From assembly GCF_017939745.1 (NCBI RefSeq), contig NZ_JAGKQQ010000001.1, positions 2,046,001-2,110,000 of the forward strand: DNA of 64,000 bases, read 5' to 3'. Source of the stretch: Gemmata palustris (GTDB lineage: Bacteria > Planctomycetota > Planctomycetia > Gemmatales > Gemmataceae). The notes under the pieces are model-generated. The model was not told where the DNA came from, ran no database searches, and saw nothing but the letters and a program-made list of their open reading frames with translations. Shown piece after piece: positions 43,806 to 52,347 of the stretch. A program made the position numbers and the translations under genes. How positions within the stretch are numbered: position 1 is the stretch's first letter; the number at the start of each line of letters is the position of its first letter.

Positions 43806-43967
43806 AAGGGAAGAGCCGCGGATGAACGCAGATAAACGCGGATCAGACACGAAGAGATGGTGTTCAAGAACTACTCGCGGCGTCCTATTGTGAACTGGGG
43901 CACTTCGGAACTAATCCGTTTTGGGTCCGATCCGCGTTTATCTGCGTTCATCCGCGGCTCTTCCCTT
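43806..43967. repeat. Perfect 39-bp inverted repeat between divergent genes
   Basis: Arms 43806-43844 and 43929-43967 are exact reverse complements over 39 bp with an 84-nt spacer. The unit (GCCGCGGATGAACGCAGATA) matches that of the repeat at 16058-16229. Unlike most others here it lies upstream of both neighbours, between a leftward gene and aroC, so it may overlap promoters. Confidence 0.85.
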
Positions 43968-43992
43968 TCCCCGCACGCAATACAATCGAAGT

Positions 43993-45150
43993 ATGGCAGG
44001 CAACACATTCGGTAAACTGTTTCGCGTCACCACGTCGGGCGTCAGTCACGGCCCCGGGTACCTGTGCATTATTGACGGCTGCCCGGCCGGGTTGGAGCTG
44101 TCGGTTGACGACCTCCTGCCCGATCTGCTCCGGCGCCGGCCGGGTCAGAGCAAGCTCACAACGCAGCGCGACGAATCTGACACCCCGGAAATCTGGTCCG
44201 GCGTGTTTGGAGGCAAAACGGACGGCACGCCGATCGGCATCCTGTTCCGCAACGCCGACCAGCGCAGCGGTGATTACGGCGATATCAAGGACAAGTACCG
44301 GCCGGGCCACGCGGACTACACGTTCGATGCGAAGTACGGGTTCCGCGACTACCGCGGCGGCGGGCGGTCGAGCGCGCGCGAAACGGTGAGTCGCGTTGCG
44401 GCCGGGGCGGTCGCGAAGAAGATACTCGCGCTCTCGGGTATTGGCGTGCTCGGATACGTAAAGCAGGTCGGCGACGTGGTCGCGGACGTTCCCGATCCCA
44501 CTACGGTAACGTTGGAGCAGATCGAAGCGACGCCCGTCCGGTGCCCCATCCCCGACACCGCGGCGAAAATGATCGCGCTGATCGATTCTGTTCGCATGGA
44601 CCGCGACTCCATCGGCGGTGTATGTGAACTCGTCGCCACCGGCGTTCCGCCGGGCCTGGGCGAACCGGTCTTCGACAAGCTGAAGGCGGATTTGGGCAAG
44701 GCGCTGCTCTCGCTCCCCGCGGTGCTCGGCTTCGAGTACGGGGCCGGCTTCGCGGTGGCGAACATGCGCGGCAGCGCGAACAACGACGTGTTCGTCCCCG
44801 CGGAGGCGCACGAATCGCCCGTTGCACCGGACGCGGCCGACTGTAACACCGCAGTCTGGGAACCGCACCACGAGGCCCGCGCCCGAACCGAATCGAACCG
44901 TCACGGCGGGATGCTCGGCGGGATCTCCAGCGGGATGCCGATCGTGTGTCGCGTCGCGGTGAAGCCCACGAGCAGCATTCCCCGCTCCCAGCGCACGGTG
45001 ACACGGGCCGGGGAGCCGACCGAAATTCTCGTGAAGGGCCGGCACGATCCCTGCCTGCTCCCGCGCTTCGTGCCGATGGGCGAAGCGATGATCGCGCTCG
45101 TGTTGGTCGATCACCTCTTGCGGAGCCGCGCGAGCCGACTTCCCGGTTAG
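43993..45150 (+). CDS. aroC: Chorismate synthase
   Basis: A 385-residue chorismate synthase, which converts EPSP to chorismate using reduced FMN as the last step of the shikimate pathway. Family motifs: [18 protein letters not shown] at the N-terminus, [20 protein letters not shown], and [20 protein letters not shown] with the GRSSAR flavin region; [18 protein letters not shown] completes the set. Length is normal. The ATG at 43993 was chosen because the family begins there. TACAAT lies at 43981-43986, exactly 6 nt before the start, so a leaderless mRNA is possible. A hairpin region follows the stop at about 45184-45213. Confidence 0.96.
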   Translation: MAGNTFGKLFRVTTSGVSHGPGYLCIIDGCPAGLELSVDDLLPDLLRRRPGQSKLTTQRDESDTPEIWSGVFGGKTDGTPIGILFRNADQRSGDYGDIKDKYRPGHADYTFDAKYGFRDYRGGGRSSARETVSRVAAGAVAKKILALSGIGVLGYVKQVGDVVADVPDPTTVTLEQIEATPVRCPIPDTAAKMIALIDSVRMDRDSIGGVCELVATGVPPGLGEPVFDKLKADLGKALLSLPAVLGFEYGAGFAVANMRGSANNDVFVPAEAHESPVAPDAADCNTAVWEPHHEARARTESNRHGGMLGGISSGMPIVCRVAVKPTSSIPRSQRTVTRAGEPTEILVKGRHDPCLLPRFVPMGEAMIALVLVDHLLRSRASRLPG

Positions 45151-45248
45151 TGGTCGTGACGGCACATCGGTTGCATGATTGTTGTTCGTTTCCCGCACGT
45201 CATTGAGCGGGAACGGACTCCGATCTTCCTCGCCCGAGGAGCAACCCG

Positions 45249-45743
45249 ATGCAAACGATCAGCTCAATACTCTTTTTCGCCGCTACCGTCATCGTCGCCA
45301 CCATGACGGAGCCACCCACTCCGGACAAGCCGCCGACAACTCCAGAGAAGCAAACTGCCGCTTCCCTGGAAGGCGGGTACACACTCGTCTCCGGTGAAAA
45401 AGACGGGAAACCGATTCCAGAAGCGGAGATTAAAGGGTCGATCGTCAAGTTCACCGGCGATACCGTTCTCGGTACCGACAAGGACAAGAAAGAGTTCTTC
45501 TCCGCGACCTACACACTTGACACGTCGAAGACCCCGTGGGTCATCACGATGAAGAGCAAGGAGCCCAAAGAATCGACCGCGACGGGGCTTATCAAGAAGG
45601 ACGGCGACACGATTACGCTGATCTACGCGCTCCCGGGCGGCGAGATGCCAAAGGAGTTCATGACGCGGGAGAAACAGCACCTCTTCGTGCTGAAGAACAC
45701 GGATAAGGGCGTGAAGGCGCCGAACAAGTTCACGAAAGAGTAA
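45249..45743 (+). CDS. TIGR03067 family protein
   Basis: A 164-residue protein of TIGR03067, an uncharacterised planctomycete domain. A hydrophobic N-terminus (SILFFAATVIVATM) may be a signal peptide or anchor. A short Pro/Thr-rich linker leads to the domain: LEGGYTLVSGEKDGKPIPEAEIKG, then IVKFTGDTVLGTDKDKKEFF, YTLDTSKTPWVITM, and a closing GDTITLIYALPGGEMPKEF. GAGGAG upstream supports the ATG. It is paired with a second copy at 45927. Confidence 0.85.
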   Translation: MQTISSILFFAATVIVATMTEPPTPDKPPTTPEKQTAASLEGGYTLVSGEKDGKPIPEAEIKGSIVKFTGDTVLGTDKDKKEFFSATYTLDTSKTPWVITMKSKEPKESTATGLIKKDGDTITLIYALPGGEMPKEFMTREKQHLFVLKNTDKGVKAPNKFTKE

Positions 45744-45926
45744 ACGGCTCCGATTTCAAAACCCGGAATCTCCCCGGGCCATTGCTATTTGAGGTGCGCT
45801 GCCCCTACACTGCCATCGCCGTTGAAGGTAACGGCCACCTCGACTGACCTGTCGCCCGCTCTCGCGTCCGACGCTGCCATCGCCCCGACATTTCGCCCGG
45901 CACTCTCGCCCGACACGGAGGATTTC

Positions 45927-46364
45927 ATGTCGATGTTCGTGCGCGCCGCACTGGTTGCGGTCCTGTCTCTGAACGTTCACGCAGTGGTAATTTCGGCCGA
46001 AAACGAGAAACCGAAGTTGGACGGCCAGCACCAAATCGTCGCCGGGGAGCGGAACGGCCAGGCGGTTGCTGAAGCTGATTTCAAGGGCGCAACGTTCCGG
46101 TTCACGGGCAACAAACTCACCGGATCAAATAAGGACGGCACCGAGTTCCTGGTCGCCGAGTTCACACTGGACTCGACCAAAAATCCGTGTGTGATCGTTA
46201 TCAAGCCGACCGCCGGCAGTGACAAGGACAAAGAAATGCACGGGCTGATCGAGCGGAAGGACAACACCATCCGCATCATCTACACCGCGCCGGGCGGCGA
46301 GAAGCCGACCGAGTTCAAGACGAAAACCAACCAGGCGATGTACACGCTGAAGTGCGAAAAGTAG
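45927..46364 (+). CDS. TIGR03067 family protein, second copy
   Basis: A 145-residue paralogue of the previous gene: signal-peptide-like start MSMFVRAALVAVLSLNVHA, then LDGQHQIVAGERNGQAVAEADFKG, FRFTGNKLTGSNKDGTEF, FTLDSTKNPCVIVI and RIIYTAPGGEKPTEFKT. GGAGG lies seven bases before the ATG at 45927, which decides the start over the longer frame from 45789. A strong hairpin follows the stop. Function unknown. Confidence 0.87.
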   Translation: MSMFVRAALVAVLSLNVHAVVISAENEKPKLDGQHQIVAGERNGQAVAEADFKGATFRFTGNKLTGSNKDGTEFLVAEFTLDSTKNPCVIVIKPTAGSDKDKEMHGLIERKDNTIRIIYTAPGGEKPTEFKTKTNQAMYTLKCEK

Positions 46365-46383
46365 GAGTAACGAGTAGCAACGA

Positions 46384-46412
46384 CGGGCCGCAGCATCGAA
46401 TGCTGCGGCCCG
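46384..46412 (+). terminator. 13-bp hairpin after TIGR03067 gene 2
   Basis: CGGGCCGCAGCAT (46384-46396) pairs perfectly with 46400-46412 around a 3-nt loop (CGA). A short GTTCGTT tail follows. The hairpin is very stable and well placed. Confidence 0.8.
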
Positions 46413-46812
46413 CGTTCGTTGAGTGATTTACTCCGCGCCAGGGTATCAACGATACTTGTCTTAGCGCTCCCAGGGTTTGCGCGGGGCCGACTCTGCGCCC
46501 ACGCTGTTCGAGATGGAATTCATCACGTCGTTGGTCACGTCTCGCCCGCCGTTCAAGTTAGAGACGGTTTCAAAAGGTCATGCGGCAGTCGGGCGCTTGC
46601 ACCGAAACTTCCGTTGCCCCCGCAGCGGTCGTGTCACTAGCTCCTGCACCCGGTTACCGCCATTTGTTTAGGTATCGTGGTCACAGTAAGGGAAATCGCG
46701 AAACTGATCCACGGGCATTCTACCATCGGCCCCGCGGGCACCCGGTGTGAACTCCGGGCACCGGAACGGGCATGCGGGGAGCAGTTCCACGGCGTTGGGT
46801 GTCGGAGAGCGT
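46413..46812. other. Intergenic region without recognised gene
   Basis: About 400 bp between the TIGR03067 gene and the TIGR02996-SMI1 gene. Open frames here are short and compositionally odd. Base composition is a little less GC-rich around 46540-46580. I see no gene, repeat or tRNA that I can support; it could be the remnant of a lost gene. Confidence 0.4.
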
Positions 46813-47742
46813 ATGAACGAAGATGGCGCGTTCTTGGCGGCGATCAAAGCGGACCCGAGCGACGACACCACGCGCCTCGTGTTCGCCGACTGGCTGGACG
46901 AGCGCGGGCGGCGCGGTGGCGAATTTATCCGCGCCGAGTGCGCTCTCGCGGCCGAACCCTCCGGCTCTGCCAAGTGGCACGAGGCGCTCGCTCGATACCG
47001 ACGGGCCGGCGAGGGCTTATCCGAGGAGTGGCGCGGAGCCATTGGCCGATATCCCTTGGCGCACTGGCTGGCGGCGTCGGCCCGGAGCGCGTGGGTACGA
47101 TTAGAAAACTGGTGCCGCCAACACTACCCCGCGCTACTCGAAGCCCTCGCACCCGGCGCCACGGGCGAAGAGATCGAGGAACTCGAACGAGCGATCGGGC
47201 AGCCACTCCCGCCGGACGTGCGGGAATCGTTCGCGATCCACAACGGAAACAACAGTTTCATCTTCGGGTGCGAGCTGCAAACCACTCAAGGCGCCGCCCA
47301 CGACTGGCAAATATGGCGGGACGTTGCGGGTCACAATGAGGAGTTTCGGGACCGGCACAAGTCATTCCCGGTGGGGGCGGTCGCGCTCGATTACACGAAT
47401 GCCGGTTGGGTTCCTCTAACCCGGGACGCGGGCGGCAACCACATCGGAGTTGATCTCGCGCCCGGCCCCGCGGGCACGGTTGGGCAGGTCATCATCTTCG
47501 GACGGGACGAGGACCAGAAATGTGCATCGGCCTCCGGGTGGGCAGAGTTCCTCGCCGACTACGCGACCTTCTTGGAGTCCGGCGCGGCCGGTGAGTTCGA
47601 CCCGAATTCCTCGGACCCGCTCGCATGGTATTCCAATGCCCTGGGTGACCGGCATCCCCATGATGTGCTGCGCAAATGGCGCATGGAAGGAAAGTGGCCG
47701 TGGCGCGCCCCGGAGCCGGGTGCGACCGCGCCGACGTCCTGA
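46813..47742 (+). CDS. TIGR02996 domain protein with SMI1/KNR4 (SUKH) domain
   Basis: A 309-residue protein. Residues 1-45 are a TIGR02996 domain (DDTTRLVFADWLDERGRRGGEFIRAE). From about residue 100 follows a SMI1/KNR4 (SUKH-1) domain: EEIEELERAIGQPLPPDVRESFAIHNG, a VPLTRDAGGNHIGVDLAPGPAGTVGQVI core, and WAEFLADYATFLESG. SUKH proteins are frequent immunity proteins against toxins, but also housekeeping regulators. No toxin gene is adjacent. GGAGAG upstream supports the ATG at 46813. TIGR02996 fused to a SUKH domain is a further example of the modular use of this companion domain in Gemmata. Confidence 0.85.
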   Translation: MNEDGAFLAAIKADPSDDTTRLVFADWLDERGRRGGEFIRAECALAAEPSGSAKWHEALARYRRAGEGLSEEWRGAIGRYPLAHWLAASARSAWVRLENWCRQHYPALLEALAPGATGEEIEELERAIGQPLPPDVRESFAIHNGNNSFIFGCELQTTQGAAHDWQIWRDVAGHNEEFRDRHKSFPVGAVALDYTNAGWVPLTRDAGGNHIGVDLAPGPAGTVGQVIIFGRDEDQKCASASGWAEFLADYATFLESGAAGEFDPNSSDPLAWYSNALGDRHPHDVLRKWRMEGKWPWRAPEPGATAPTS

Positions 47743-47864
47743 ATCACTGCCGCGATCCAGGACCGCACGTGCGCTAGAGGCCGGGGCGTTGATCTCGTGC
47801 TCGGTTAAGGGCCGGGATTCGGCGGCCCCCTTGATGGCTTCTGTTCTTATTTTCACTACTGTTC

Positions 47865-47894
47865 TTGATATCGCTATTTTTATGTGAGTATAAT
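47865..47894 (+). promoter_or_regulatory. Near-consensus promoter in AT-rich patch
   Basis: TTGATA at 47865-47870, 18-bp spacer, perfect TATAAT at 47889-47894. The surrounding 60 bp are unusually AT-rich for this genome. The nearest gene downstream is cysD, 430 bp away; no good frame starts nearer. It could drive a long cysD leader or an unrecognised RNA. Confidence 0.5.
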
Positions 47895-47997
47895 GCCGCG
47901 AGGAAGCGGTGCGCGTTGTGCCGACCGGGATCGCGCGAGTGTAGTCCGCGAGCGGGAGCCGCTCCACACCAAGAATCGCACGCACACCGGGAGCCAA

Positions 47998-48021
47998 CCG
48001 CTCGCGAAGCGAGCGGACTAC
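47998..48021. repeat. CCGCTCGC hairpin repeat, degenerate copy
   Basis: CCGCTCGC (47998-48005) and GCGAGCGG (48009-48016) form a hairpin around GAA, followed by ACTAC. A partial inverted copy (GTAGTCCGC) lies at 47941. The unit is the one found as a perfect pair at 55684-55785. Confidence 0.55.
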
Positions 48022-48146
48022 CCTGACGAGCGGATTGCACTTGTGACCCGGGGCGGGCGGTTTGTGGCGCGAATGCTAGCCGGTATAAGGAGAAACTGTC
48101 GTTTCTCCCAAGCGAAATGAAGGCGCGTACCCCGCGGTCCCGAAAT

Positions 48147-48162
48147 GTTAGCCGATGTTACC
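48147..48162. promoter_or_regulatory. GTTAGC/GTTACC box pair upstream of cysD
   Basis: GTTAGC at 48147 and GTTACC at 48157, 10 bp apart, in the context AAATGTTAGC also present at 20861. Possible operator shared with the region before the ABC operon. The rest of 47743-48323 has no gene I can support. Confidence 0.35.
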
Positions 48163-48323
48163 CGCGCGCCGGAACGCACGGGCGGCCGGGGCCGGTTCGG
48201 TTTCGGCCTTTCTCCGCGCCCTCTCGTGCCCTCTGCGGTGAAATACTCTCCACTGATGTGCCAGCGATTGAGTTTGCGGTGACGGACACGCCATTTGGCG
48301 GCCCGACCTCATAGAATTAAGGG

Positions 48324-49259
48324 GTGAAGACTCCAGGAGGGCGGGCCATCAGCAGCAGTTACAACCTCTCCCACTTGAAAGTGCTGGAGGCGGAGAGCAT
48401 CCACATCATCCGCGAGGTCGCCGCCGAGTTCGAGCGGCCCGTGATGCTCTATTCGATCGGTAAAGATTCCGCCGTCATGCTGCGGCTGGCGCAGAAGGCG
48501 TTCCACCCCGGGCGCCTGCCGTTCCCGCTGCTGCACGTCGACACGACCTGGAAGTTCCGGGCGATGATCGAGTTCCGCGACCGGTTCTGCCGCGAGCAGA
48601 ACCTCGACCTGAAGATCTGGATCAACCCCGAGGGGCAGGCCCAGAACATCAACCCGTTCGACCACGGCTCGAAGAAGCACACCGACGTCATGAAGACGGC
48701 GGGGCTAAAACAGGCGCTGAACCACTACCAGTTCGACGCCGCGTTCGGCGGCGCCCGGCGCGACGAGGAGAAGAGCCGGGCCAAGGAGCGCGTCTACAGT
48801 TTCCGCGACCGGCTGCACCAGTGGGACCCGAAGAACCAGCGGCCCGAGCTCTGGAACCTGTACAACTGCAAGGTGAATAAGGGCGAGAGCATCCGCGCGT
48901 TCCCGCTGAGCAACTGGACCGAGCTGGACGTCTGGCAGTACATCCACCTGGAAAACATCCCCATTGTTCCGCTCTACTTCGCCGACGTGCGCCCGGTCGT
49001 GGAGCGCGACGGCACACTCATCATGGTGGACGACGACCGCATGCGGCTGCGCCCCGGCGAGGTGCCGATGATGAAGCGCGTGCGGTTCCGCACCCTGGGG
49101 TGCTACCCGCTCACCGGGGCCATCGAGAGCACCGCGACGACCCTCCCAGAGATCATCGAGGAGATGCTCCTGGCCCGGAACTCCGAGCGCCAGGGCCGCA
49201 TGATCGACCACGACGAGTCGGGCTCGATGGAGCAGAAGAAGCGCGAGGGGTATTTCTGA
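48324..49259 (+). CDS. cysD: Sulfate adenylyltransferase subunit 2
   Basis: A 311-residue PP-loop ATP sulfurylase subunit, which makes adenosine 5'-phosphosulfate from sulfate and ATP. Family hallmarks: [18 protein letters not shown], the PP-loop [49 protein letters not shown] and LTGAIESTA. The start is GTG at 48324, the only candidate before the conserved region. TAGAAT lies at 48312-48317, exactly 6 nt before the GTG, suggesting a leaderless mRNA. The partner gene cysNC is not adjacent: two unrelated genes intervene. Confidence 0.95.
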   Translation: MKTPGGRAISSSYNLSHLKVLEAESIHIIREVAAEFERPVMLYSIGKDSAVMLRLAQKAFHPGRLPFPLLHVDTTWKFRAMIEFRDRFCREQNLDLKIWINPEGQAQNINPFDHGSKKHTDVMKTAGLKQALNHYQFDAAFGGARRDEEKSRAKERVYSFRDRLHQWDPKNQRPELWNLYNCKVNKGESIRAFPLSNWTELDVWQYIHLENIPIVPLYFADVRPVVERDGTLIMVDDDRMRLRPGEVPMMKRVRFRTLGCYPLTGAIESTATTLPEIIEEMLLARNSERQGRMIDHDESGSMEQKKREGYF

Positions 49260-49278
49260 GCGGGGCGTGCGGGAACGC

Positions 49279-49287
49279 TGGTACAAT
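49279..49287 (+). promoter_or_regulatory. Extended -10 promoter of the inserted two-gene module
   Basis: TGG TACAAT with the -10 at 49282-49287, 23 bp after the cysD stop and 57 bp before the next ATG. No convincing -35 is present. It would give the inserted pair expression independent of cysD. Confidence 0.45.
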
Positions 49288-49343
49288 GAGGGCGGAACCC
49301 GTTGAGAACCCAGCGAACCGCTTCACGGGAGCAGGAGAGCGCC

Positions 49344-49625
49344 ATGAAGGTCACCAAGACGGCAGATGTCGATGCGGCCCTGCGGACGCTCGACGTCGAC
49401 GAGCGGCGGAAGGTGATCTCGTGGTTCGACCACCTCGGGAATTGGGAGAACGACGAGCACCTGCGCGAGATGGCGAGGGCCACGATCTACAAGGACACCT
49501 ACTTCCTGAATACGTCCGATGATATGAGGATCTTCTTCACCCTGAGCGAGGCGAACAGAGAGATCGTCATTATGGACCTGGCAAAGCCCTCCCGGTTAAA
49601 GATTGCCGGGGCCGCATCGGAGTGA
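49344..49625 (+). CDS. Small protein next to Shedu-like gene
   Basis: A 93-residue soluble protein. AGGAGAG precedes the ATG at 49344. The C-terminal half reads TYFLNTSDDMRIFFTLSEANREIVIMDLAKPSRL, weakly like RelE/ParE toxins (a strand with Arg followed by FF-strand and IVIMD strand), but the N-terminus is helix-rich and no catalytic set can be named with confidence. It lies 6 bp before the Shedu-like gene, so the two are probably translated together. It could be a regulator, inhibitor or toxin partner of that nuclease. Confidence 0.65.
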   Translation: MKVTKTADVDAALRTLDVDERRKVISWFDHLGNWENDEHLREMARATIYKDTYFLNTSDDMRIFFTLSEANREIVIMDLAKPSRLKIAGAASE

Positions 49626-49631
49626 TCGACT

Positions 49632-50261
49632 GTGGCCCAGCAATTCACCAGCGTCACGTTCGATCCGAAGCAGTGTCGCACCGAAATCGATGAGTTCGGG
49701 GCCATGCTCCGGACCAAAACCGAGCTGTCAGAGAAGTACGACATCCAGCCGTTCTTCAAAAGCCGAATGCAGGCGTCCGCGTATATCGGTTCGTTCATGC
49801 GGAACATCGGCCCGGCCACACAAATCTGCTTTGAATACGGCTTCTTCGGTGACTACGCGGCCGACCTCGTTCTGGGCGACAAGGCGTACCGTCAGTTCTG
49901 CGTGATCGAGTTCGAGGACGGGCGGTTGCAGAGCATCTTCAAACCGTCACAGACCGGGAACGCGCGGGTGTGGAGCCCCCGGTTCGAGCACGGCTACTCG
50001 CAGATCATCGACTGGTACACGATGCTCGACGACCTGAAAAAGAGTGAGAGATTCAAACGGGATTTTGGGGACGGGCACATCCGGTTCTCGGCAATGCTTA
50101 TCATCGGCCGGGACGCCGGGATCACGGACTCCTACGACCGGTTCCGGCTGAATTGGAGAGCCGACAAGGTCAGTGTCGATAGCAACAACGTGATCTGCGT
50201 GACGTTTGACGAACTTCACCGCCACATGGATCGGCAGCTGCGGTTGACCACGAACCACTGA
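49632..50261 (+). CDS. Shedu-like DUF4263 nuclease-family protein
   Basis: A 209-residue protein resembling the C-terminal DUF4263 domain of the Shedu anti-phage defence nuclease (SduA). Likely PD-(D/E)xK positions: Asp78 in AADLVLG, Glu93 and Glu95 in CVIEFED, then Gln124 in HGYSQIIDWY. The usual lysine of ExK is glutamate here (ExE), as in some DUF4263 subgroups. The C-terminal part (FSAMLIIGRDAGI, RLNWRADKV, ICVTFDEL) fits the family. The start is GTG at 49632. It sits between cysD and cysNC with the small gene before it, which strongly suggests insertion of a defence module. Activity is inferred from family only. Confidence 0.75.
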   Translation: MAQQFTSVTFDPKQCRTEIDEFGAMLRTKTELSEKYDIQPFFKSRMQASAYIGSFMRNIGPATQICFEYGFFGDYAADLVLGDKAYRQFCVIEFEDGRLQSIFKPSQTGNARVWSPRFEHGYSQIIDWYTMLDDLKKSERFKRDFGDGHIRFSAMLIIGRDAGITDSYDRFRLNWRADKVSVDSNNVICVTFDELHRHMDRQLRLTTNH

Positions 50262-50297
50262 TGTTATTCCTTTGGGAACGCGAGAGAAAGCTCTGAG

Positions 50298-52232
50298 ATG
50301 CAAGCTGTTGACCTGAGTCAGGAAGACATTCACGCCTACCTCGCCCGCCACCAGAAGAAAGAGCTGCTGCGGTTCCTCACCTGCGGCAGCGTCGACGACG
50401 GCAAGAGCACGCTCATCGGCCGGCTCCTGCACGACACCAAGATGATCTACGAGGACCAACTCGCCGCGGTGAAGCGCGACAGCGAGAAGGTGGGCACCAC
50501 CGGGGCCGGCGAGATCGACCTCGCGCTGCTCACCGACGGCCTCAAGGCCGAGCGCGAGCAGGGCATCACCATCGACGTCGCGTACCGGTACTTCTCGACC
50601 GACCGGCGCAAGTTCATCATCGCCGACACCCCCGGCCACGAGCAGTACACGCGCAACATGGCCACCGGCGCCTCGACGTGCCAGCTCGCCATCATCCTCA
50701 TCGACGCGCGCCACGGCGTGCAGACCCAGACGCGCCGGCACTCGTTCATCGTGTCGCTCCTGGGCATCCGCCACGTCGTCGTCGCGATCAACAAGATGGA
50801 CCTCGTCGGGCACTCGCAGGAGGTCTTCGAGCGCATCAAGGACGACTACACTGGGTTCGTCGCCAAGCTCGGGCTGCCGGACATCACGTTCATCCCGATG
50901 TCCGCGCTGAAGGGCGACAACGTCGCGTCCAAGAGCGACGCGATGCCGTGGTACCACGGCCCGGCGCTGCTCGACCATCTGGAAACGGTCCACATCGCCA
51001 GCGACCGCAACCTGACCGACCTGCGGTTCCCGGTGCAGTACGTCGTGCGCCCGAACCTCGACTTCCGCGGGTTCGCCGGAACGGTGGCGTCCGGGATCTT
51101 GCGCAAGGGCGACGAGGTGATGGCGCTGCCGTCGGGCAAGCGCAGCCGGGTGAAGTCGATCGTGACCTACGACGGCGAACTGGACGAGGCGTTCGCGCCG
51201 CAGGCCGTGACCGTCACGCTGACCGACGAGGTGGACGTCAGCCGCGGCGACATGCTGGTGCGGCCCGACGGCCCGCCGCACGTCAGCGCCCAGATCGAGG
51301 CGATGGTGGTGTGGATGTCCGAGCAGCCGCTCGTGCCCGGCCGGACGTACACACTCAAGCACACCACGCGGCAGGTGTCGGCGGAGGTCGCGGCGTTCCG
51401 CTACGGCGTCGACGTCAACACCCTGGAGCACCGGGCCATCGCGCGGCTCGGGCTGAACGAGGTCGGGCACGTGCAGCTCGCCCTGACGCAACCACTGGCG
51501 TGCGACCCGTACCGCACCAACGCCGCGACCGGGGCGTTCATCCTCATCGACCGGCTGACGAACAACACGGTCGGCGCCGGCATGATCCTGGAGGCCGGCA
51601 GCGGCCGGGCGCCGGGCGACGTGTGGGGGGCGGAGCCGGCGGCCCGCCTCAAACTACGCCAGAGCCTCGTCGCACCCGCCGAGCGCGAGCAGCGCTACAA
51701 ACACGTGCCGGTGACGGTGCTGCTGGTCGGGCTGACCGGGAGCGGCAAGAGCCGGATCGCCTACGGCCTGGAGCGCCGGCTGTGGGACGAGGGCCGCGCG
51801 GTGACGGTGCTGTACGGCCAGAACATGCGCCAGGGGCTGAACCGCGACCTCGGGTTCACGGCCGACGACCGCTCGGAGAACCTACGGCGCTCGGCCGAGG
51901 TCGCGAAGCTGATGAACGACGCGGGGGTGATTACGATCGCGGCGTTCGTGGCCCCGCACGACGCGGTGCGCGAGAAGGCGAAGCAGTTGATCGGGCGGGA
52001 CCGCGTGCTGGAGGTGTACTGCACGGCCCCGATGGAGGTGCTGCGTGCGCGCGACCAGAGCGGCGCGTACCGGCTCGCCGACGAGGGCAAGATCGCGCAG
52101 ATGCCGGGCGTGACGGCGGCGTTCGAGGAGCCGAAGGCGCCCGACCTCGTGCTGCAAACCGACCAAACCAATGTCGAGGAAAGCGTCGAGCGCATCGTCG
52201 CGCTGATGAAGTCGAAGGGTTACCTGCACTAG
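50298..52232 (+). CDS. cysNC: Sulfate adenylyltransferase subunit 1 / adenylylsulfate kinase fusion
   Basis: A 644-residue bifunctional protein. The N-terminal translation-factor-like GTPase CysN has G1 GSVDDGKST (30-38), [12 protein letters not shown] and NKMD. The C-terminal APS kinase domain has Walker A GLTGSGKS at about 478-485, followed by [14 protein letters not shown] in the acceptor region and [11 protein letters not shown] later. Together the halves activate CysD and phosphorylate APS to PAPS. It completes the sulfate activation pathway started by cysD, from which it is separated by about 1 kb of inserted genes. The ATG at 50298 is preceded by GAGAGAAAG, an acceptable ribosome site. 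Confidence 0.95.
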   Translation: MQAVDLSQEDIHAYLARHQKKELLRFLTCGSVDDGKSTLIGRLLHDTKMIYEDQLAAVKRDSEKVGTTGAGEIDLALLTDGLKAEREQGITIDVAYRYFSTDRRKFIIADTPGHEQYTRNMATGASTCQLAIILIDARHGVQTQTRRHSFIVSLLGIRHVVVAINKMDLVGHSQEVFERIKDDYTGFVAKLGLPDITFIPMSALKGDNVASKSDAMPWYHGPALLDHLETVHIASDRNLTDLRFPVQYVVRPNLDFRGFAGTVASGILRKGDEVMALPSGKRSRVKSIVTYDGELDEAFAPQAVTVTLTDEVDVSRGDMLVRPDGPPHVSAQIEAMVVWMSEQPLVPGRTYTLKHTTRQVSAEVAAFRYGVDVNTLEHRAIARLGLNEVGHVQLALTQPLACDPYRTNAATGAFILIDRLTNNTVGAGMILEAGSGRAPGDVWGAEPAARLKLRQSLVAPAEREQRYKHVPVTVLLVGLTGSGKSRIAYGLERRLWDEGRAVTVLYGQNMRQGLNRDLGFTADDRSENLRRSAEVAKLMNDAGVITIAAFVAPHDAVREKAKQLIGRDRVLEVYCTAPMEVLRARDQSGAYRLADEGKIAQMPGVTAAFEEPKAPDLVLQTDQTNVEESVERIVALMKSKGYLH

Positions 52233-52347
52233 AAGCGCCGACTGACCTACTCAATCGGTGCGCAACTCGGAGCCAACGGGGACGACCGGACGCTGAAACG
52301 GCAATTTCGGAACGCGATTGCTCACTATATGAGTACACGCCCGGTCT

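Noticed and set aside
47416-47997. Minus-strand frame near the AT-rich patch (194 residues)
   Set aside because: Its C-terminal part is an antisense shadow of the SMI1 protein gene; the N-terminal part is short and without a ribosome site, though a gene relic at 47745-47890 cannot be excluded.
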